Shown here: piece after piece, positions 33,445-41,826 of the stretch
Layout of the letters: every line of letters begins with the position of its first letter
Position numbering within the stretch: position 1 is the stretch's first letter
From: Streptacidiphilus albus JL83
Lineage (GTDB): Bacteria; Actinomycetota; Actinomycetes; Streptomycetales; Streptomycetaceae
Direction of reading: 5' to 3'
Assembly: GCF_000744705.1 (NCBI RefSeq)
Contig: NZ_JQML01000001.1
Location: 8,814,017-8,878,016 of the forward strand
Length of the DNA stretch: 64,000 nucleotides
Position numbers and translations under genes: made by a program
The notes under the pieces: model-generated
Database searches by the model: none
The model's input: only the letters and a program-made list of their open reading frames with translations
What the model was told of the DNA's origin: nothing

Positions 33445-34856
33445 CCCGGCGGATCGCACTGACCGTACTGGCCCTGGTCACCGTGCTGCTGACGCTGGCC
33501 GTGGTCCCGCTCGGGGTGCTGCTCACCGACCGCGAGCAGACCTCCTTCCGCGCCTCTGCGCAGGCGGATGCCCAGCAGTTGGCCGCCGCCGCCGAGGAGA
33601 CCCTGTCCGACCACCGGTCCGACACTTCGATGCTGCAACTGCTGGCAGCTGCCAGGGTCCGGGGCGACTGCGCGGCCGTCTACGACTCCGCGTCCCACCC
33701 GGTTGCGCGCACCCCCTGCGCGGACGCCACCGGCGGAGACGTCCCGGCCCTGGTCGCCGCCACGCTGGCCCATCCGCAGACCAGCGCCCGGCAGGTGGGG
33801 GAGCAGCTGACGGTCACGACGCCGGTCGGCGACATCCAGGACGTCTCCGGGGTGACCGTACTGGTGCGGTCCGCCGACCCGCTGCACGACCGGATCTGGG
33901 CGGTGTGGGGCTGGCTCGCGTTGATCGGGGTGGGTGGCCTGCTCGCGGGGACGTTCGTCTCGGTCCGCCTCGCCCGCTGGGTCGGCAGCCCTCTGAACAC
34001 CCTCGACGAAGCCGCACAGCGCCTGGGGGAGGGTGCGTTGGAGGTCCGGGCGCCTGCCGGGCAGGGCCCGCAGGAGGTGCGCCGGCTGGCGGCGACCTTC
34101 AACACCATGGCCGGGCGCACCGAGGCCCTGGTCCACGGCCACCGCACAGTTCTGGCCGATGTCTCGCACCAGTTGCGGACGCCGCTGGCCGCACTGCGGC
34201 TGCGGCTGGACCTGCTGGCCGGCGACGTCGACGGGGACACGGCGCAGGAGCTGGCGGGCGCCCAGGAGGAGATCGCCCGGCTGTCGCGGTTGGTGGACGG
34301 GCTGTTGGCGGTGGCCAGGGCGGAGGGCGCGGTGCCGCGTCCGGTCGCGGTGCGGGTGGACCAGGTGGTGGCCGAGCGGCTGGCCGCCTGGGAGCCGGTG
34401 GCCGGAGAGCGGCGGGTGGCGTTGTCGGCGCGCGGCGAGAAGGAGCTGACGGTGCTCCTGGGCGCCGGTGACCTGGAGCAGGTGCTGGACAACCTGGTGG
34501 CGAACGCGCTGGACGCGGTCCCCGAGGGCGGCAGCGTGCGGATCGAGGTGGCCACTGGCTCCGGGCTGGCCGGGCAGGCAGCGGTTGAACTGCGGGTGGT
34601 CGACGACGGCCCGGGGATGAGTGCCCAGGCTCGGGAGTCGGCGTTCCGCCGGTTCGGCAATCCGGAAGCGGGAGGGACCGGCCTGGGGCTGGCGATCGTG
34701 CACCGCCTGGTCACCGCGAACGGCGGCGCGGCCCGGCTGGAGGACAGCGCCGGTGGCGGCCTGACGGTGGTCCTGGACCTGCCACGACGCCTACGCGGCC
34801 AGGGGCGCAGCGGCAGTCAGCAGCCGCCGACCGGAGAGCCGCCGATCGCACGGTGA
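33441..34856 (+). CDS. Sensor histidine kinase (OmpR-type partner)
   Basis: A 471-residue membrane kinase. Residues ~5-30 form the first helix, ~30-148 an extracytoplasmic sensor, and the second helix lies near 150-172 (WLALIGVGGLLAGTFVSV). A HAMP linker and the HisKA box DVSHQLRTPLAALRLRL (phospho-His243) follow, then an HATPase domain with DNLVANALDAVPEG, VVDDGPGM and GGTGLGLAIVHRL. All key motifs are intact. It is translated with the preceding response regulator. The ligand is unknown. Confidence 0.95.
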   Translation: MTRRIALTVLALVTVLLTLAVVPLGVLLTDREQTSFRASAQADAQQLAAAAEETLSDHRSDTSMLQLLAAARVRGDCAAVYDSASHPVARTPCADATGGDVPALVAATLAHPQTSARQVGEQLTVTTPVGDIQDVSGVTVLVRSADPLHDRIWAVWGWLALIGVGGLLAGTFVSVRLARWVGSPLNTLDEAAQRLGEGALEVRAPAGQGPQEVRRLAATFNTMAGRTEALVHGHRTVLADVSHQLRTPLAALRLRLDLLAGDVDGDTAQELAGAQEEIARLSRLVDGLLAVARAEGAVPRPVAVRVDQVVAERLAAWEPVAGERRVALSARGEKELTVLLGAGDLEQVLDNLVANALDAVPEGGSVRIEVATGSGLAGQAAVELRVVDDGPGMSAQARESAFRRFGNPEAGGTGLGLAIVHRLVTANGGAARLEDSAGGGLTVVLDLPRRLRGQGRSGSQQPPTGEPPIAR

Positions 34857-35002
34857 AGCCGGCGGATCTGATCGAGGAACATGGGGAACACCGCCGTACC
34901 GGAGCACACACCTCAGTCCTTCAGGATCCCTGGACCCTTTCCGAGCCGGCCTTCCTCGGGCTTTGCGGGCGCGGACCTCCGCGCCAGGACCCGCTGCGCA
35001 GG

Positions 35003-35121
35003 TACGAGTTGCGCACCCTGGTCCCCGACGCGGCCGTACGCGACGTCCACCTGTGCGGACCGGCCGGGATGACACGGACGGTCAGCGCCCGTCAGCGCGC
35101 GGCCGGAGTTCCCCGCAACGC
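35003..35121 (+). pseudogene. Relic of an NAD(P)H/FAD oxidoreductase C-terminus
   Basis: One frame reads YELRTLVPDAAVRDVHLCGP, AGMTRTVSARQRAAGVPR. This is the last strand-helix of ferric-reductase/ferredoxin-reductase-like enzymes (LVPDxxxRDVYLCGPPxM, then LRxAGVPRxxIHxERF), but the terminal ERF part is missing and nothing upstream matches. The remaining DNA from 34857 to 35197 holds no other recognisable gene. Confidence 0.5.
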
Positions 35122-35197
35122 GTCCGCATCGCCAACTCCTGGCACACGGCAGGGCACATATGCTTCGCGCTGCCCGAAATCTGAGGTGAAGCCCCGA

Positions 35198-35569
35198 TCA
35201 CCAAGGCGGCTCGTCAAGGTCAAGGTGAAGGTCAAGGTCGCTGAGGACGTCGAGACAATCGCCGTCCCGGTTGAGGCGCTCACGCAGCGCTTCTGCGGCG
35301 TACGGCTCCGGGATCGGCCATAACCCGAAGTCGTGGAACGCGCGCCACTTGACATCCGTCACCGTCACCAGCGTCAGGCCCCCCGGGGGCGTCGAACTCC
35401 GGGCCGCAGCGACGGCCCGGTCGGCTGCTTCGGTCAACTGCCGGTGGTGGCGATAGGCGGGGAGCCCAGCCGACGCCCGCCTGCGGAGCCGACGCACGTA
35501 GAGCTCTTCCACCACCATCGTGGGCAGCACCAGCAGCACGATGAAGGCGACCAGCCACATGGTCGGCAC
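35198..35569 (-). CDS. Small single-pass membrane protein
   Basis: A 123-residue protein starting with a membrane helix (MWLVAFIVLLVLPTMVVEEL), then a basic cytoplasmic stretch, TLVTVTDVKWRAFHDFGLWP, and an acidic C-terminus (SDLDLHLDLDEPPW) from AAGGTC/AAGGTG hexamer repeats. I chose the GTG at 35569 because AGGAGG lies 6 bases upstream; TTG 35617 and ATG 35560 are alternatives. No family recognised. It follows a doubtful small ORF by 25 bases. Confidence 0.6.
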   Translation of the reverse strand: MPTMWLVAFIVLLVLPTMVVEELYVRRLRRRASAGLPAYRHHRQLTEAADRAVAAARSSTPPGGLTLVTVTDVKWRAFHDFGLWPIPEPYAAEALRERLNRDGDCLDVLSDLDLHLDLDEPPW

Positions 35570-35594
35570 GATGGGCCTCCTCGTCCAGATCCGC

Positions 35595-35876
35595 TCAGCA
35601 GTGCTGGCCTCCCCCAAGCACTCGAAGACCGGCCGTCCCAGCGGGTGTGACCTCGTGCCCAGGCGTACGCGCCGGGGACACGCGTCGCTCGCCGTGGCCG
35701 CCCGCAGGTGCCGTCGCCTCGTCGGCCGCGGTCGTCACCGGCCGACGCTGCCGACACCTGGGGTGGGGTCCCTCCAGCAGAGCCGCCGCCCAAGCCGCGC
35801 CGCTGCCGGGCGCTGTGGCCGGGGGCGTTCCACCTCCCGCCACGACCCGAGTTCCGCTGGGGTCCGTTGCCGTCAT
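35595..35876 (-). CDS. Doubtful small ORF, 93 codons
   Basis: It begins MTATDPSGTRVVAGGGTPP with a good GAGGAG Shine-Dalgarno and ends 25 bases before the membrane-protein gene. The residues are mostly Gly, Ala, Pro, Thr and Arg without a pattern, and third-position GC is lower than in confident genes. It may be a small disordered protein or a remnant. No function is proposed. Confidence 0.3.
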   Translation of the reverse strand: MTATDPSGTRVVAGGGTPPATAPGSGAAWAAALLEGPHPRCRQRRPVTTAADEATAPAGGHGERRVSPARTPGHEVTPAGTAGLRVLGGGQHC

Positions 35877-36679
35877 GCGAGTATCTCCTCGCAGGCCTAA
35901 CGCTCAGGTAACAGGCATGAGCGCGACGGCGATCGAGTGGATGAACCGACTGGTGGGCCCGGGCCCGGGCCCATGCACGGCGACCGCCTGTTGTGGTTCG
36001 GACTGCGGATACCGCGCTCCTCAAGCGGACACTGTGGCCGCGGGCAAGCCGCTCGTGGCGAATGCCACCCGATCAGCGCTGCAGCCGACCCGTGCACACG
36101 TCGTCGAGGGTGTCGAACTGCCGGACATCGTCCGGGTGTCCACAGCCTCTGAACGCGGGTGTGGTGACGGGCGTCGCCCGACCTGCTTACGGACGCTCTC
36201 CGGCAGGGCCACCGCCGTGGCTCCCAGCGCACGCACAGGAAAATTCCAGGAGTTGTCCCCCTCGCCTACCGGCGCGCACCTGGAATCTTAGCCAGTTCTT
36301 AGGATTTGGTCTGCGATTGCATGGTCGGCGCGGGTATTGACCGCCTCCTGTCAAGTCTGCTTTGCTTCTGCGCAGCACCCCCATAAACCACTTGACGTGG
36401 TGTCAGGACGACCGGCACTTATCGCCTGCATCAAAGCCCCGCGACATTTCCACCGGCTCGGGACAGTGCTGCCATCGCTGAGGAAATCACCGTCAATTCC
36501 GGGAGGGTTTCCAGGTCCGGTGGACGGCTTCTTTCGAATTCCCGGCAGTGCACGGAGAAAGACGGCAGAAACGCGGCGGAGCCGGGGCGGGAGCACAGCT
36601 CCCACCTTCGCGGTCCATGCACGTGATCCCGTGACGCCTACCGGCGGCCACGCCATCAGCAGGAGAGGACACCCACACC
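35877..36679. other. Gene-poor stretch of about 800 bp
   Basis: No reading frame here has convincing codon bias or family motifs. It includes a short run of alternating GGGCCC near 35956-35974 and an AT-richer zone around 36285-36345 (TCTTAGCCAGTTCTTAGGA). The 3' part must carry the promoter of the secreted-protein gene at 36680, whose Shine-Dalgarno GGAGAGGA is at about 36661-36668. Degraded coding sequence is likely. Confidence 0.5.
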
Positions 36680-38614
36680 ATGGGCACACCCCCCGTATCG
36701 CATCGCAGAGGACGTACGGCCCTGGCCGGCCTCGCGTCCCTCGCCCTGGCCACCGGCGCCATGGTGGCAGCAACCGCACCCCAGGCGGCGGCCGCCCCGG
36801 CCACGACGCACCAGACGCAGCACTCCACCACCGCCGACCCCTACAGCCCGGCCTACCAGCACGCCTACCGGCACGGCGCGTTGCCGACGATCCAGCGCAA
36901 CGGCGAGATGAAGAACTGGGCCGCTTCCCGGTCGACCCCGGCCGTCGCGACCGGGCCGGAGACGCTGTCCTACGGCGGCGGCATCGACGGTATCGGCGTC
37001 AACGACGGCCACTCCAAGGTCTACCTCGTGTTCTACGGCAACCAGTGGGGAACCGAGAGCACCAACGGCAACGGCGACGCGACGTTCTCGGGCGACCCGG
37101 ACGGCGGCGCCCCGGTCGCGCAGGAGATGTTCAAGGGCATAGGCACCGGCGGCGAACTGTGGTCCGCCGACCTGACCCAGTGGTGCGACGGTCCCAACGT
37201 GGCTACGGGTGCCACCAGTTGCCCCTCGAATGCCAGCTTCGTCCCCTACCAGGGCGGCGGCGTGCTGGCCGGCGTCTGGTACGACAACTCGGCCGCCTCG
37301 CCGAGCGCCGCGACCGGACACCAGTTGGGTGCGGAGGCCGTCAACGCGGCAGCCCACTTCGGCAACACCACGGCCGCGTCGAACCGCAACGCCTACTACG
37401 TGGTCCTCTCGCCCACCGGAACCAATCCGGACAACTACCAGGGCCAGTACTGCGCCTGGCACGACTACAACGGCGACAGCTCGCTCACCGGCGGCCCGGT
37501 GACCTCGCCCTACGGCGACATCGCCTTCAGCAACCAGCCGTACAACATGGACTCGGGTGCGGGCTGCGGCGTGGGCTTCGTCAACTCGCCCGGAACCCTG
37601 GACGGCTACACCATCACCCTCGGCCACGAGTGGCACGAGATGATGTCGGACCAGAACCCGGCCGGCGGCTGGACCAACAACACCGGCAGCTCCTACAACG
37701 GCCAGGAGGACTCCGACGAGTGCGCCTGGCTGTCCCCCGGCACAACGGGCGGCGCGGCCAACGTCACCATGGCCACCGGCACCTTCGCCGAACAGGCCAG
37801 CTGGTCCAACGACACCAACGCCTGCTCCATCTCCCACCCGATCGTCGGCGGCGGCAGCGGCAGCAACACCGTGACGGTCACCAACCCGGGCAGCCAGAGC
37901 AGCACGGTCGGCACCGCGGTCTCGCTGCAGGTCACCGCCGGAGACTCCGCCTCGGGTCAGAGCCTCACCTACTCGGCGACCGGCCTGCCGGCCGGCCTGG
38001 CCATCAACACCACCAGCGGCCTGATCACCGGAACTCCGACCACCGTCGGCACGTCCTCGGTCACCGTCAGCGCCAAGGACACCACCGGCGCCACCGGCAG
38101 CGCGAGCTTCGGCTGGACCGTCTCCAGCACGGGCGGCGGGGGCTGCACCGCAGCACAGCTGCTCGGCAACCCCGGCTTCGAGACCGGTAGCGCCGCCCCC
38201 TGGACGGCCACCGCCGGCGTGATCAACAACAGCAGCAGCGAGCCCGCCCACTCCGGCAGCTGGGACGCCTGGCTGGACGGCTACGGCGCCGCCCACACCG
38301 ACACCCTGACCCAGGCCGTCACCGTGCCGACCGGGTGCACCAACGCCACCCTGTCCTACTGGCTGCACATCGACACCGCCAAGACCGGCACCACCGCTGC
38401 CGACACCCTCAAGGTCGAGATCACCAGCGGCTCCACCACGACCACCCTGGCGACCTACTCCAACCTGAACGCCGCCGGCGGCTACACCCAGCACTCCGTG
38501 AGCCTCACCGCCTACATCGGCAAGGCGGTCACCGTGAAGTTCATCGGCACGGAGAACTCCTCCTCACAGCAGACCAGCTTCGTCCTGGACGACACCGCGC
38601 TCAACGTGTCCTGA
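36680..38614 (+). CDS. Secreted HEWHE protein with Ig-like and jelly-roll domains
   Basis: A 644-residue secreted protein. A signal peptide (LAGLASLALATGAMVAA, cleavage near APQAAAAPA) is followed by a propeptide-like region. The main domain resembles the gene at 27933: KVYLVFYGNQWG, NAAAHFGNTTAASN, QYCAWHDY and GHEWHEMMSDQNPAGGW with His316, Glu317, His319 and Glu320, then DECAWLS. An Ig-like (He_PIG) domain follows (LTYSATGLPAGLAINTTSG), and residues ~490-644 look like a carbohydrate-binding jelly roll (GNPGFETGSAAPWTA to FVLDDTALNVS). A secreted, metal-dependent peptidase-like protein is plausible; the HEWHE signature is suggestive only. Confidence 0.7.
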   Translation: MGTPPVSHRRGRTALAGLASLALATGAMVAATAPQAAAAPATTHQTQHSTTADPYSPAYQHAYRHGALPTIQRNGEMKNWAASRSTPAVATGPETLSYGGGIDGIGVNDGHSKVYLVFYGNQWGTESTNGNGDATFSGDPDGGAPVAQEMFKGIGTGGELWSADLTQWCDGPNVATGATSCPSNASFVPYQGGGVLAGVWYDNSAASPSAATGHQLGAEAVNAAAHFGNTTAASNRNAYYVVLSPTGTNPDNYQGQYCAWHDYNGDSSLTGGPVTSPYGDIAFSNQPYNMDSGAGCGVGFVNSPGTLDGYTITLGHEWHEMMSDQNPAGGWTNNTGSSYNGQEDSDECAWLSPGTTGGAANVTMATGTFAEQASWSNDTNACSISHPIVGGGSGSNTVTVTNPGSQSSTVGTAVSLQVTAGDSASGQSLTYSATGLPAGLAINTTSGLITGTPTTVGTSSVTVSAKDTTGATGSASFGWTVSSTGGGGCTAAQLLGNPGFETGSAAPWTATAGVINNSSSEPAHSGSWDAWLDGYGAAHTDTLTQAVTVPTGCTNATLSYWLHIDTAKTGTTAADTLKVEITSGSTTTTLATYSNLNAAGGYTQHSVSLTAYIGKAVTVKFIGTENSSSQQTSFVLDDTALNVS

Positions 38615-38632
38615 ACCTTCGAAGTCACCACC

Positions 38633-38669
38633 GCGCCGCCCCGGGAGGGAACCACGCCCGGGGCGGCGC
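38633..38669 (+). terminator. 13-bp perfect-stem hairpin terminator
   Basis: GCGCCGCCCCGGG (38633-38645) pairs exactly with CCCGGGGCGGCGC (38657-38669) around an 11-base loop, 18 bases after the TGA of the secreted-protein gene. Confidence 0.8.
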
Positions 38670-38717
38670 CGTCCCATCGGCCCGGCCCCGGGGAAGCTCC
38701 GGAAGGAACGCCCGTCC

Positions 38718-39143
38718 ATGGCGAACACCCGCAGAACCACGGCCGCGCTGCTCCTGTGCGGCGCGACCCTCGCCACCGCTGCCTGTTCGGGCCGGCCTCC
38801 GGTCGACGCGCCCAGCCCCGGCACCGTTCGGCTGGGCGACGGGGCCAACGGCAGCACCGTGAGAGTCGCACTGGGCGCGACCGTGGTGCTGACCCTCGGC
38901 AGCACCTACTGGTCCGCACCGCAGAGCAGTGTCCCCGGCATCCTCTCCAGCACGGCTGCTCCCTCGGTCAGCGCCGACCACGCCTGTATGGCCGGAATGG
39001 GCTGCGGCACCGTCCAATCCGACCTGCGGGCGACCGCCCCGGGCACCACCCGCCTCAGCGCCACCCGCGTCAGCTGCGGCGAGGCCAGGCCGTGCCCACC
39101 CGACCAGCGCCGGTTCACCATCACCGTCGTCGTCGGGCATTGA
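38718..39143 (+). CDS. Lipoprotein resembling chagasin-type protease inhibitors
   Basis: A 141-residue lipoprotein with lipobox LATAAC (Cys23). The mature part, VRLGDGANGSTVRVALGATVVLTL, then TYWSAPQSS, GMGCGTVQSDLRATAPGTTRL and a C-terminal hydrophobic strand, follows the layout of I42 (chagasin-like) inhibitors: strand, NPTTGYxW-like loop, then apGxxxL. The conserved loop motifs are only approximate, so the assignment is tentative. GGAAGGA precedes the ATG. It lies downstream of the secreted HEWHE protein, past a terminator. Confidence 0.5.
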   Translation: MANTRRTTAALLLCGATLATAACSGRPPVDAPSPGTVRLGDGANGSTVRVALGATVVLTLGSTYWSAPQSSVPGILSSTAAPSVSADHACMAGMGCGTVQSDLRATAPGTTRLSATRVSCGEARPCPPDQRRFTITVVVGH

Positions 39144-39154
39144 CACCACACGGT

Positions 39155-39174
39155 CCCGGGCGCCAGCACCCGGG
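39155..39174. terminator. Hairpin between convergent genes
   Basis: CCCGGG (39155-39160) and CCCGGG (39169-39174) pair around an 8-base loop in the 32-bp gap between the converging genes ending at 39143 and 39176. It could serve both. Confidence 0.5.
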
Positions 39175-39175
39175 G

Positions 39176-39670
39176 TCAGCGGTCGTTGGATACCGTGTCC
39201 GCCTGCGGTCGCGAGTGCTGCGGCAGGGCCGCGCGGGTCGGGGCGAGGCGCACGAGGGCTTCGTAGGTCACCACGCCGATCGCGATGTGCATCACCATCA
39301 GGACGGCCACCGCCTGCGCGGACTGGCCCTGCGCCCAGATGTAGACGTCCGGCAGCAGTAGCACCAGGGTGACCAGGACGGCCATGCGCAGGAACAGCCA
39401 GCGCGGATCCGAGCTGATCCTCGTCGTGACGGGCCAGGCGATACAGGCGATGACCACGCCGATCACGGTCAGCTTGCTGTAGTCGGCGAACTGGAAGTGC
39501 ACGTACCCCTCGGTCGCGGGGAACACAGCCTCACCGATCACGACCAGCAGCGCGTCGGCTGCCAGCGAGCCGACGATCGCGCACAGACTCGCCAGCACGA
39601 AGCGCAGCGTGTGGGGCTGACGGTGAGCCGGCGCCAAGTCCAGACGCAGACGCGCGGCAAGAGTATTCAT
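39176..39670 (-). CDS. Four-helix membrane protein (DUF6069-like)
   Basis: A 164-residue protein with four predicted membrane helices: FVLASLCAIVGSLAADALLV, LTVIGVVIACIAWPV, LFLRMAVLVTLVLLLPDVYI and AVAVLMVMHIAIGVVTYEAL. Length and spacing fit the small actinobacterial DUF6069 group, which I suggest without certainty. The ATG at 39670 is preceded by AAGGAAGGA. Function unknown. The 310 bp between this start and the flavin reductase gene hold no gene I can support, only the likely promoter. Confidence 0.65.
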   Translation of the reverse strand: MNTLAARLRLDLAPAHRQPHTLRFVLASLCAIVGSLAADALLVVIGEAVFPATEGYVHFQFADYSKLTVIGVVIACIAWPVTTRISSDPRWLFLRMAVLVTLVLLLPDVYIWAQGQSAQAVAVLMVMHIAIGVVTYEALVRLAPTRAALPQHSRPQADTVSNDR

Positions 39671-39980
39671 GAGGGGGAGCGTCCTTCCTTGAGTACTGGG
39701 AGAGGAGTCCCATGGCAGCTGCTCATCGGGGCCATGGAGCATTCTGCAGGACCAGAGACTAAGAACTGGTTCAGATGCGCCGTGCCCGGGGGCTGTTCGG
39801 GACGCGGGTGCTCGCACTCCTTGAAGCAGCCGCCCCTGCCTGGGGAGAGAGCTGTGGATGCCATGCTGCTCGGGACCTCCGGGAAGACGCTGACCTGCTG
39901 CTGACCCCGGGTGGTCGACGCTGTCCCGCAGCTGGGGTGGAGACGCCCCTTCAGCGATGTATCGCCGCAGGTCAGCCGGG

Positions 39981-40607
39981 TTACCGCGGGGTCTCCGAGC
40001 GGAAGGTGCGGCCGAGCTCCGGGCCGAGGCCGAAGTAGTGGCGGAAGTTGTAGACCAGCGGGCTCCAGGCGGCCGGGTCGATGTGCTGGGTCCCCGGGAC
40101 GAGCAGGCGCGGATCGGCGTGCACCCTGAGCACCCGGGCCTCCACGATCACGAACGAACCCGAGGCGTCCGGGGCGACCCGCTCGGCGCGCGCCTCCAAC
40201 TGCATCGGGCAGTCCGCCACCCTGGGCGGCCGGACCAGGTCGGAGGGCTCGGGCAGCAGTCCGGCGGCGGCGAACTTGTCGGGCTCGAAGCGGAAGGTGC
40301 CCCGCTTGCCCTCGGGGACCGGATCGCGACCGGTCAGCGGGGCCAGCCGCTCCACGTTCGGCCACTGGGCCGGGCCGGGCAGGTTGATCACCAGGTCGCG
40401 GCGGCTGCGGAGGTTGTGCGCGGTCTGGCCGTCCGCGCCGATGCCGAGGACGACGACCTGACCGAGCGCCCAGGCGGAGGACATCGGCGCGAGGTTGGCG
40501 GAGCCGTCCTCGTTCTCGGTCGAGAGCAGTACCACCGGGGTGCCGAAGTACAGGATGCTCGGCGCGATCGTGACATGGTCGGGTGCGATGCGGGTCGTGG
40601 TGTCCAT
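39981..40607 (-). CDS. Flavin reductase-like (FMN-binding split barrel) protein
   Basis: A 208-residue flavin-reductase-domain protein. SILYFGTPVVLLSTENEDGS and NLAPMSSAWALG are the FMN-binding opening of the DIM6/NTAB-type split barrel, followed by TAHNLRSRRDLVINLP and CPMQLEARAERV. Such proteins reduce FMN or act as flavin-dependent oxidoreductases. It stands alone, divergent from the VOC gene. The substrate is unknown. Confidence 0.85.
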   Translation of the reverse strand: MDTTTRIAPDHVTIAPSILYFGTPVVLLSTENEDGSANLAPMSSAWALGQVVVLGIGADGQTAHNLRSRRDLVINLPGPAQWPNVERLAPLTGRDPVPEGKRGTFRFEPDKFAAAGLLPEPSDLVRPPRVADCPMQLEARAERVAPDASGSFVIVEARVLRVHADPRLLVPGTQHIDPAAWSPLVYNFRHYFGLGPELGRTFRSETPR

Positions 40608-40836
40608 GATTCGACCGTAGGCGGGGGAAGGTTCGGCCCCGGCCGAACAGTCGCGGACCCGAGCCGATGACGGCCACCCCGACGGCGGGTCATCCGTTCG
40701 GCGCGGCGCGCCTGCCCCGCCGTCCGCCGCCGGATGCGGATGCTGGGATGCGCCGGGCGACGACTCGCCTCTTCTCCCCGGCGCGGGCCCCCGCTTCGAA
40801 AGACGGGGGCCCGATGCGAGCTAGGGAGAGGGTGGT

Positions 40837-41631
40837 ATGGGCGGGACGACCAGGCAGGCGCGGTGTGTGCCGGGCGCGCCGTGCTGGGTGAGTCTGATGG
40901 CGCGGGACCTGGAGGTGGCACGGGAGTTCTACGAGCCGCTGCTGGGCTGGCGGTTCGAGGAGGGCCCCGAGCGCTGGGGCCCGTACTGCCGGGCGGTGCT
41001 CGACGGCGTCGCGGTGGCCGGGATCAGCGCCGTCGCCCGCGACTGGGAGATGCCGGTCGTCTGGACCACCTACATCGGCGCCGAGGACATCGACCAGGTG
41101 GCGGCGCGGGTGCGCGAGCGCACCGGCACGATGGCGGTCGGCCCGCTCGCCTTCGACGCGGGACGCCTGGCGCTGGGCACCGACCCGCAGGGCGCCGGCT
41201 TCGGCATCTGGCAGGGCGAGCCCGGCCCGGTCCAGGACCTGGAGCGGCCCGGGTCGCTGGCCTGGAGCGAGCTGCGCACCGCCGACGCCTTCGCCGCCGC
41301 CCTCTTCTACGGAGAGGTGTTCGGCTGGGACGACGCCGAGCACTTCGACGTCATCTGGGAGCACGAGCGCGTCCTGCTGCGCAGCGCCGACGCCCCGGAG
41401 CGGACGCTGGCCTCGCTGAACGGCGGCGGCGTCCGCGCGGCGCCGGACCCCCGGTTCCGGCCGCGCTGGCACGTCTTCTTCGCCGTCACCGACACCGACC
41501 GCGCGGTCCGGCGCGCGGTGGAGCTCGGTGGGAGGGTGGCCACCCCGGCCGAGGACTCGCCGCTCGGGCGGGTCGCCCAACTGCGGGACCGTGAGGGCGG
41601 ACTGTTCTGGATCGTGACCCGGCGCGGCTGA
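40837..41631 (+). CDS. VOC family protein with two glyoxalase-type domains
   Basis: A 264-residue protein with two vicinal-oxygen-chelate repeats. The first begins PCWVSLMARDLEVAREFYEP and the second SLAWSELRTADAFAAALFYG, each followed by LLGWRFEE or VFGWDDAE. The C-terminus (DREGGLFWIV) closes the second domain. GGGAGAGGG lies upstream of the ATG. Members include antibiotic-binding and ring-cleaving proteins; nothing here identifies a substrate. Confidence 0.85.
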   Translation: MGGTTRQARCVPGAPCWVSLMARDLEVAREFYEPLLGWRFEEGPERWGPYCRAVLDGVAVAGISAVARDWEMPVVWTTYIGAEDIDQVAARVRERTGTMAVGPLAFDAGRLALGTDPQGAGFGIWQGEPGPVQDLERPGSLAWSELRTADAFAAALFYGEVFGWDDAEHFDVIWEHERVLLRSADAPERTLASLNGGGVRAAPDPRFRPRWHVFFAVTDTDRAVRRAVELGGRVATPAEDSPLGRVAQLRDREGGLFWIVTRRG

Positions 41632-41826
41632 TCCGGAAGGCGTCCCGGACTCTGCTCCGGGGTCGCTCCGGGGTCGCTCCGGCGGCCGGACCGGCGGCCG
41701 GAGCGAGCGGTCGCCCGGGAGGTCGGTCCGCAGGTCGCCCCGCTGGTCCGCCCGCAGGTGGGAGCGGGGACGGCGACCGACGCAATCCCGCCCCGCTGCC
41801 CGCCCGGGCCACCCGATGCGGTAGAA

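Noticed and set aside
35955..35975. GGGCCC alternation as a possible origin or site-specific element
   Set aside because: Only about three units in a GC-rich gene-poor stretch, with no associated gene or dyad.
36656..38494. Long minus-strand frame opposite the secreted HEWHE protein
   Set aside because: Val/Gly/Ala-rich mirror of the real gene. The + strand has a signal peptide, Shine-Dalgarno and recognisable domains.
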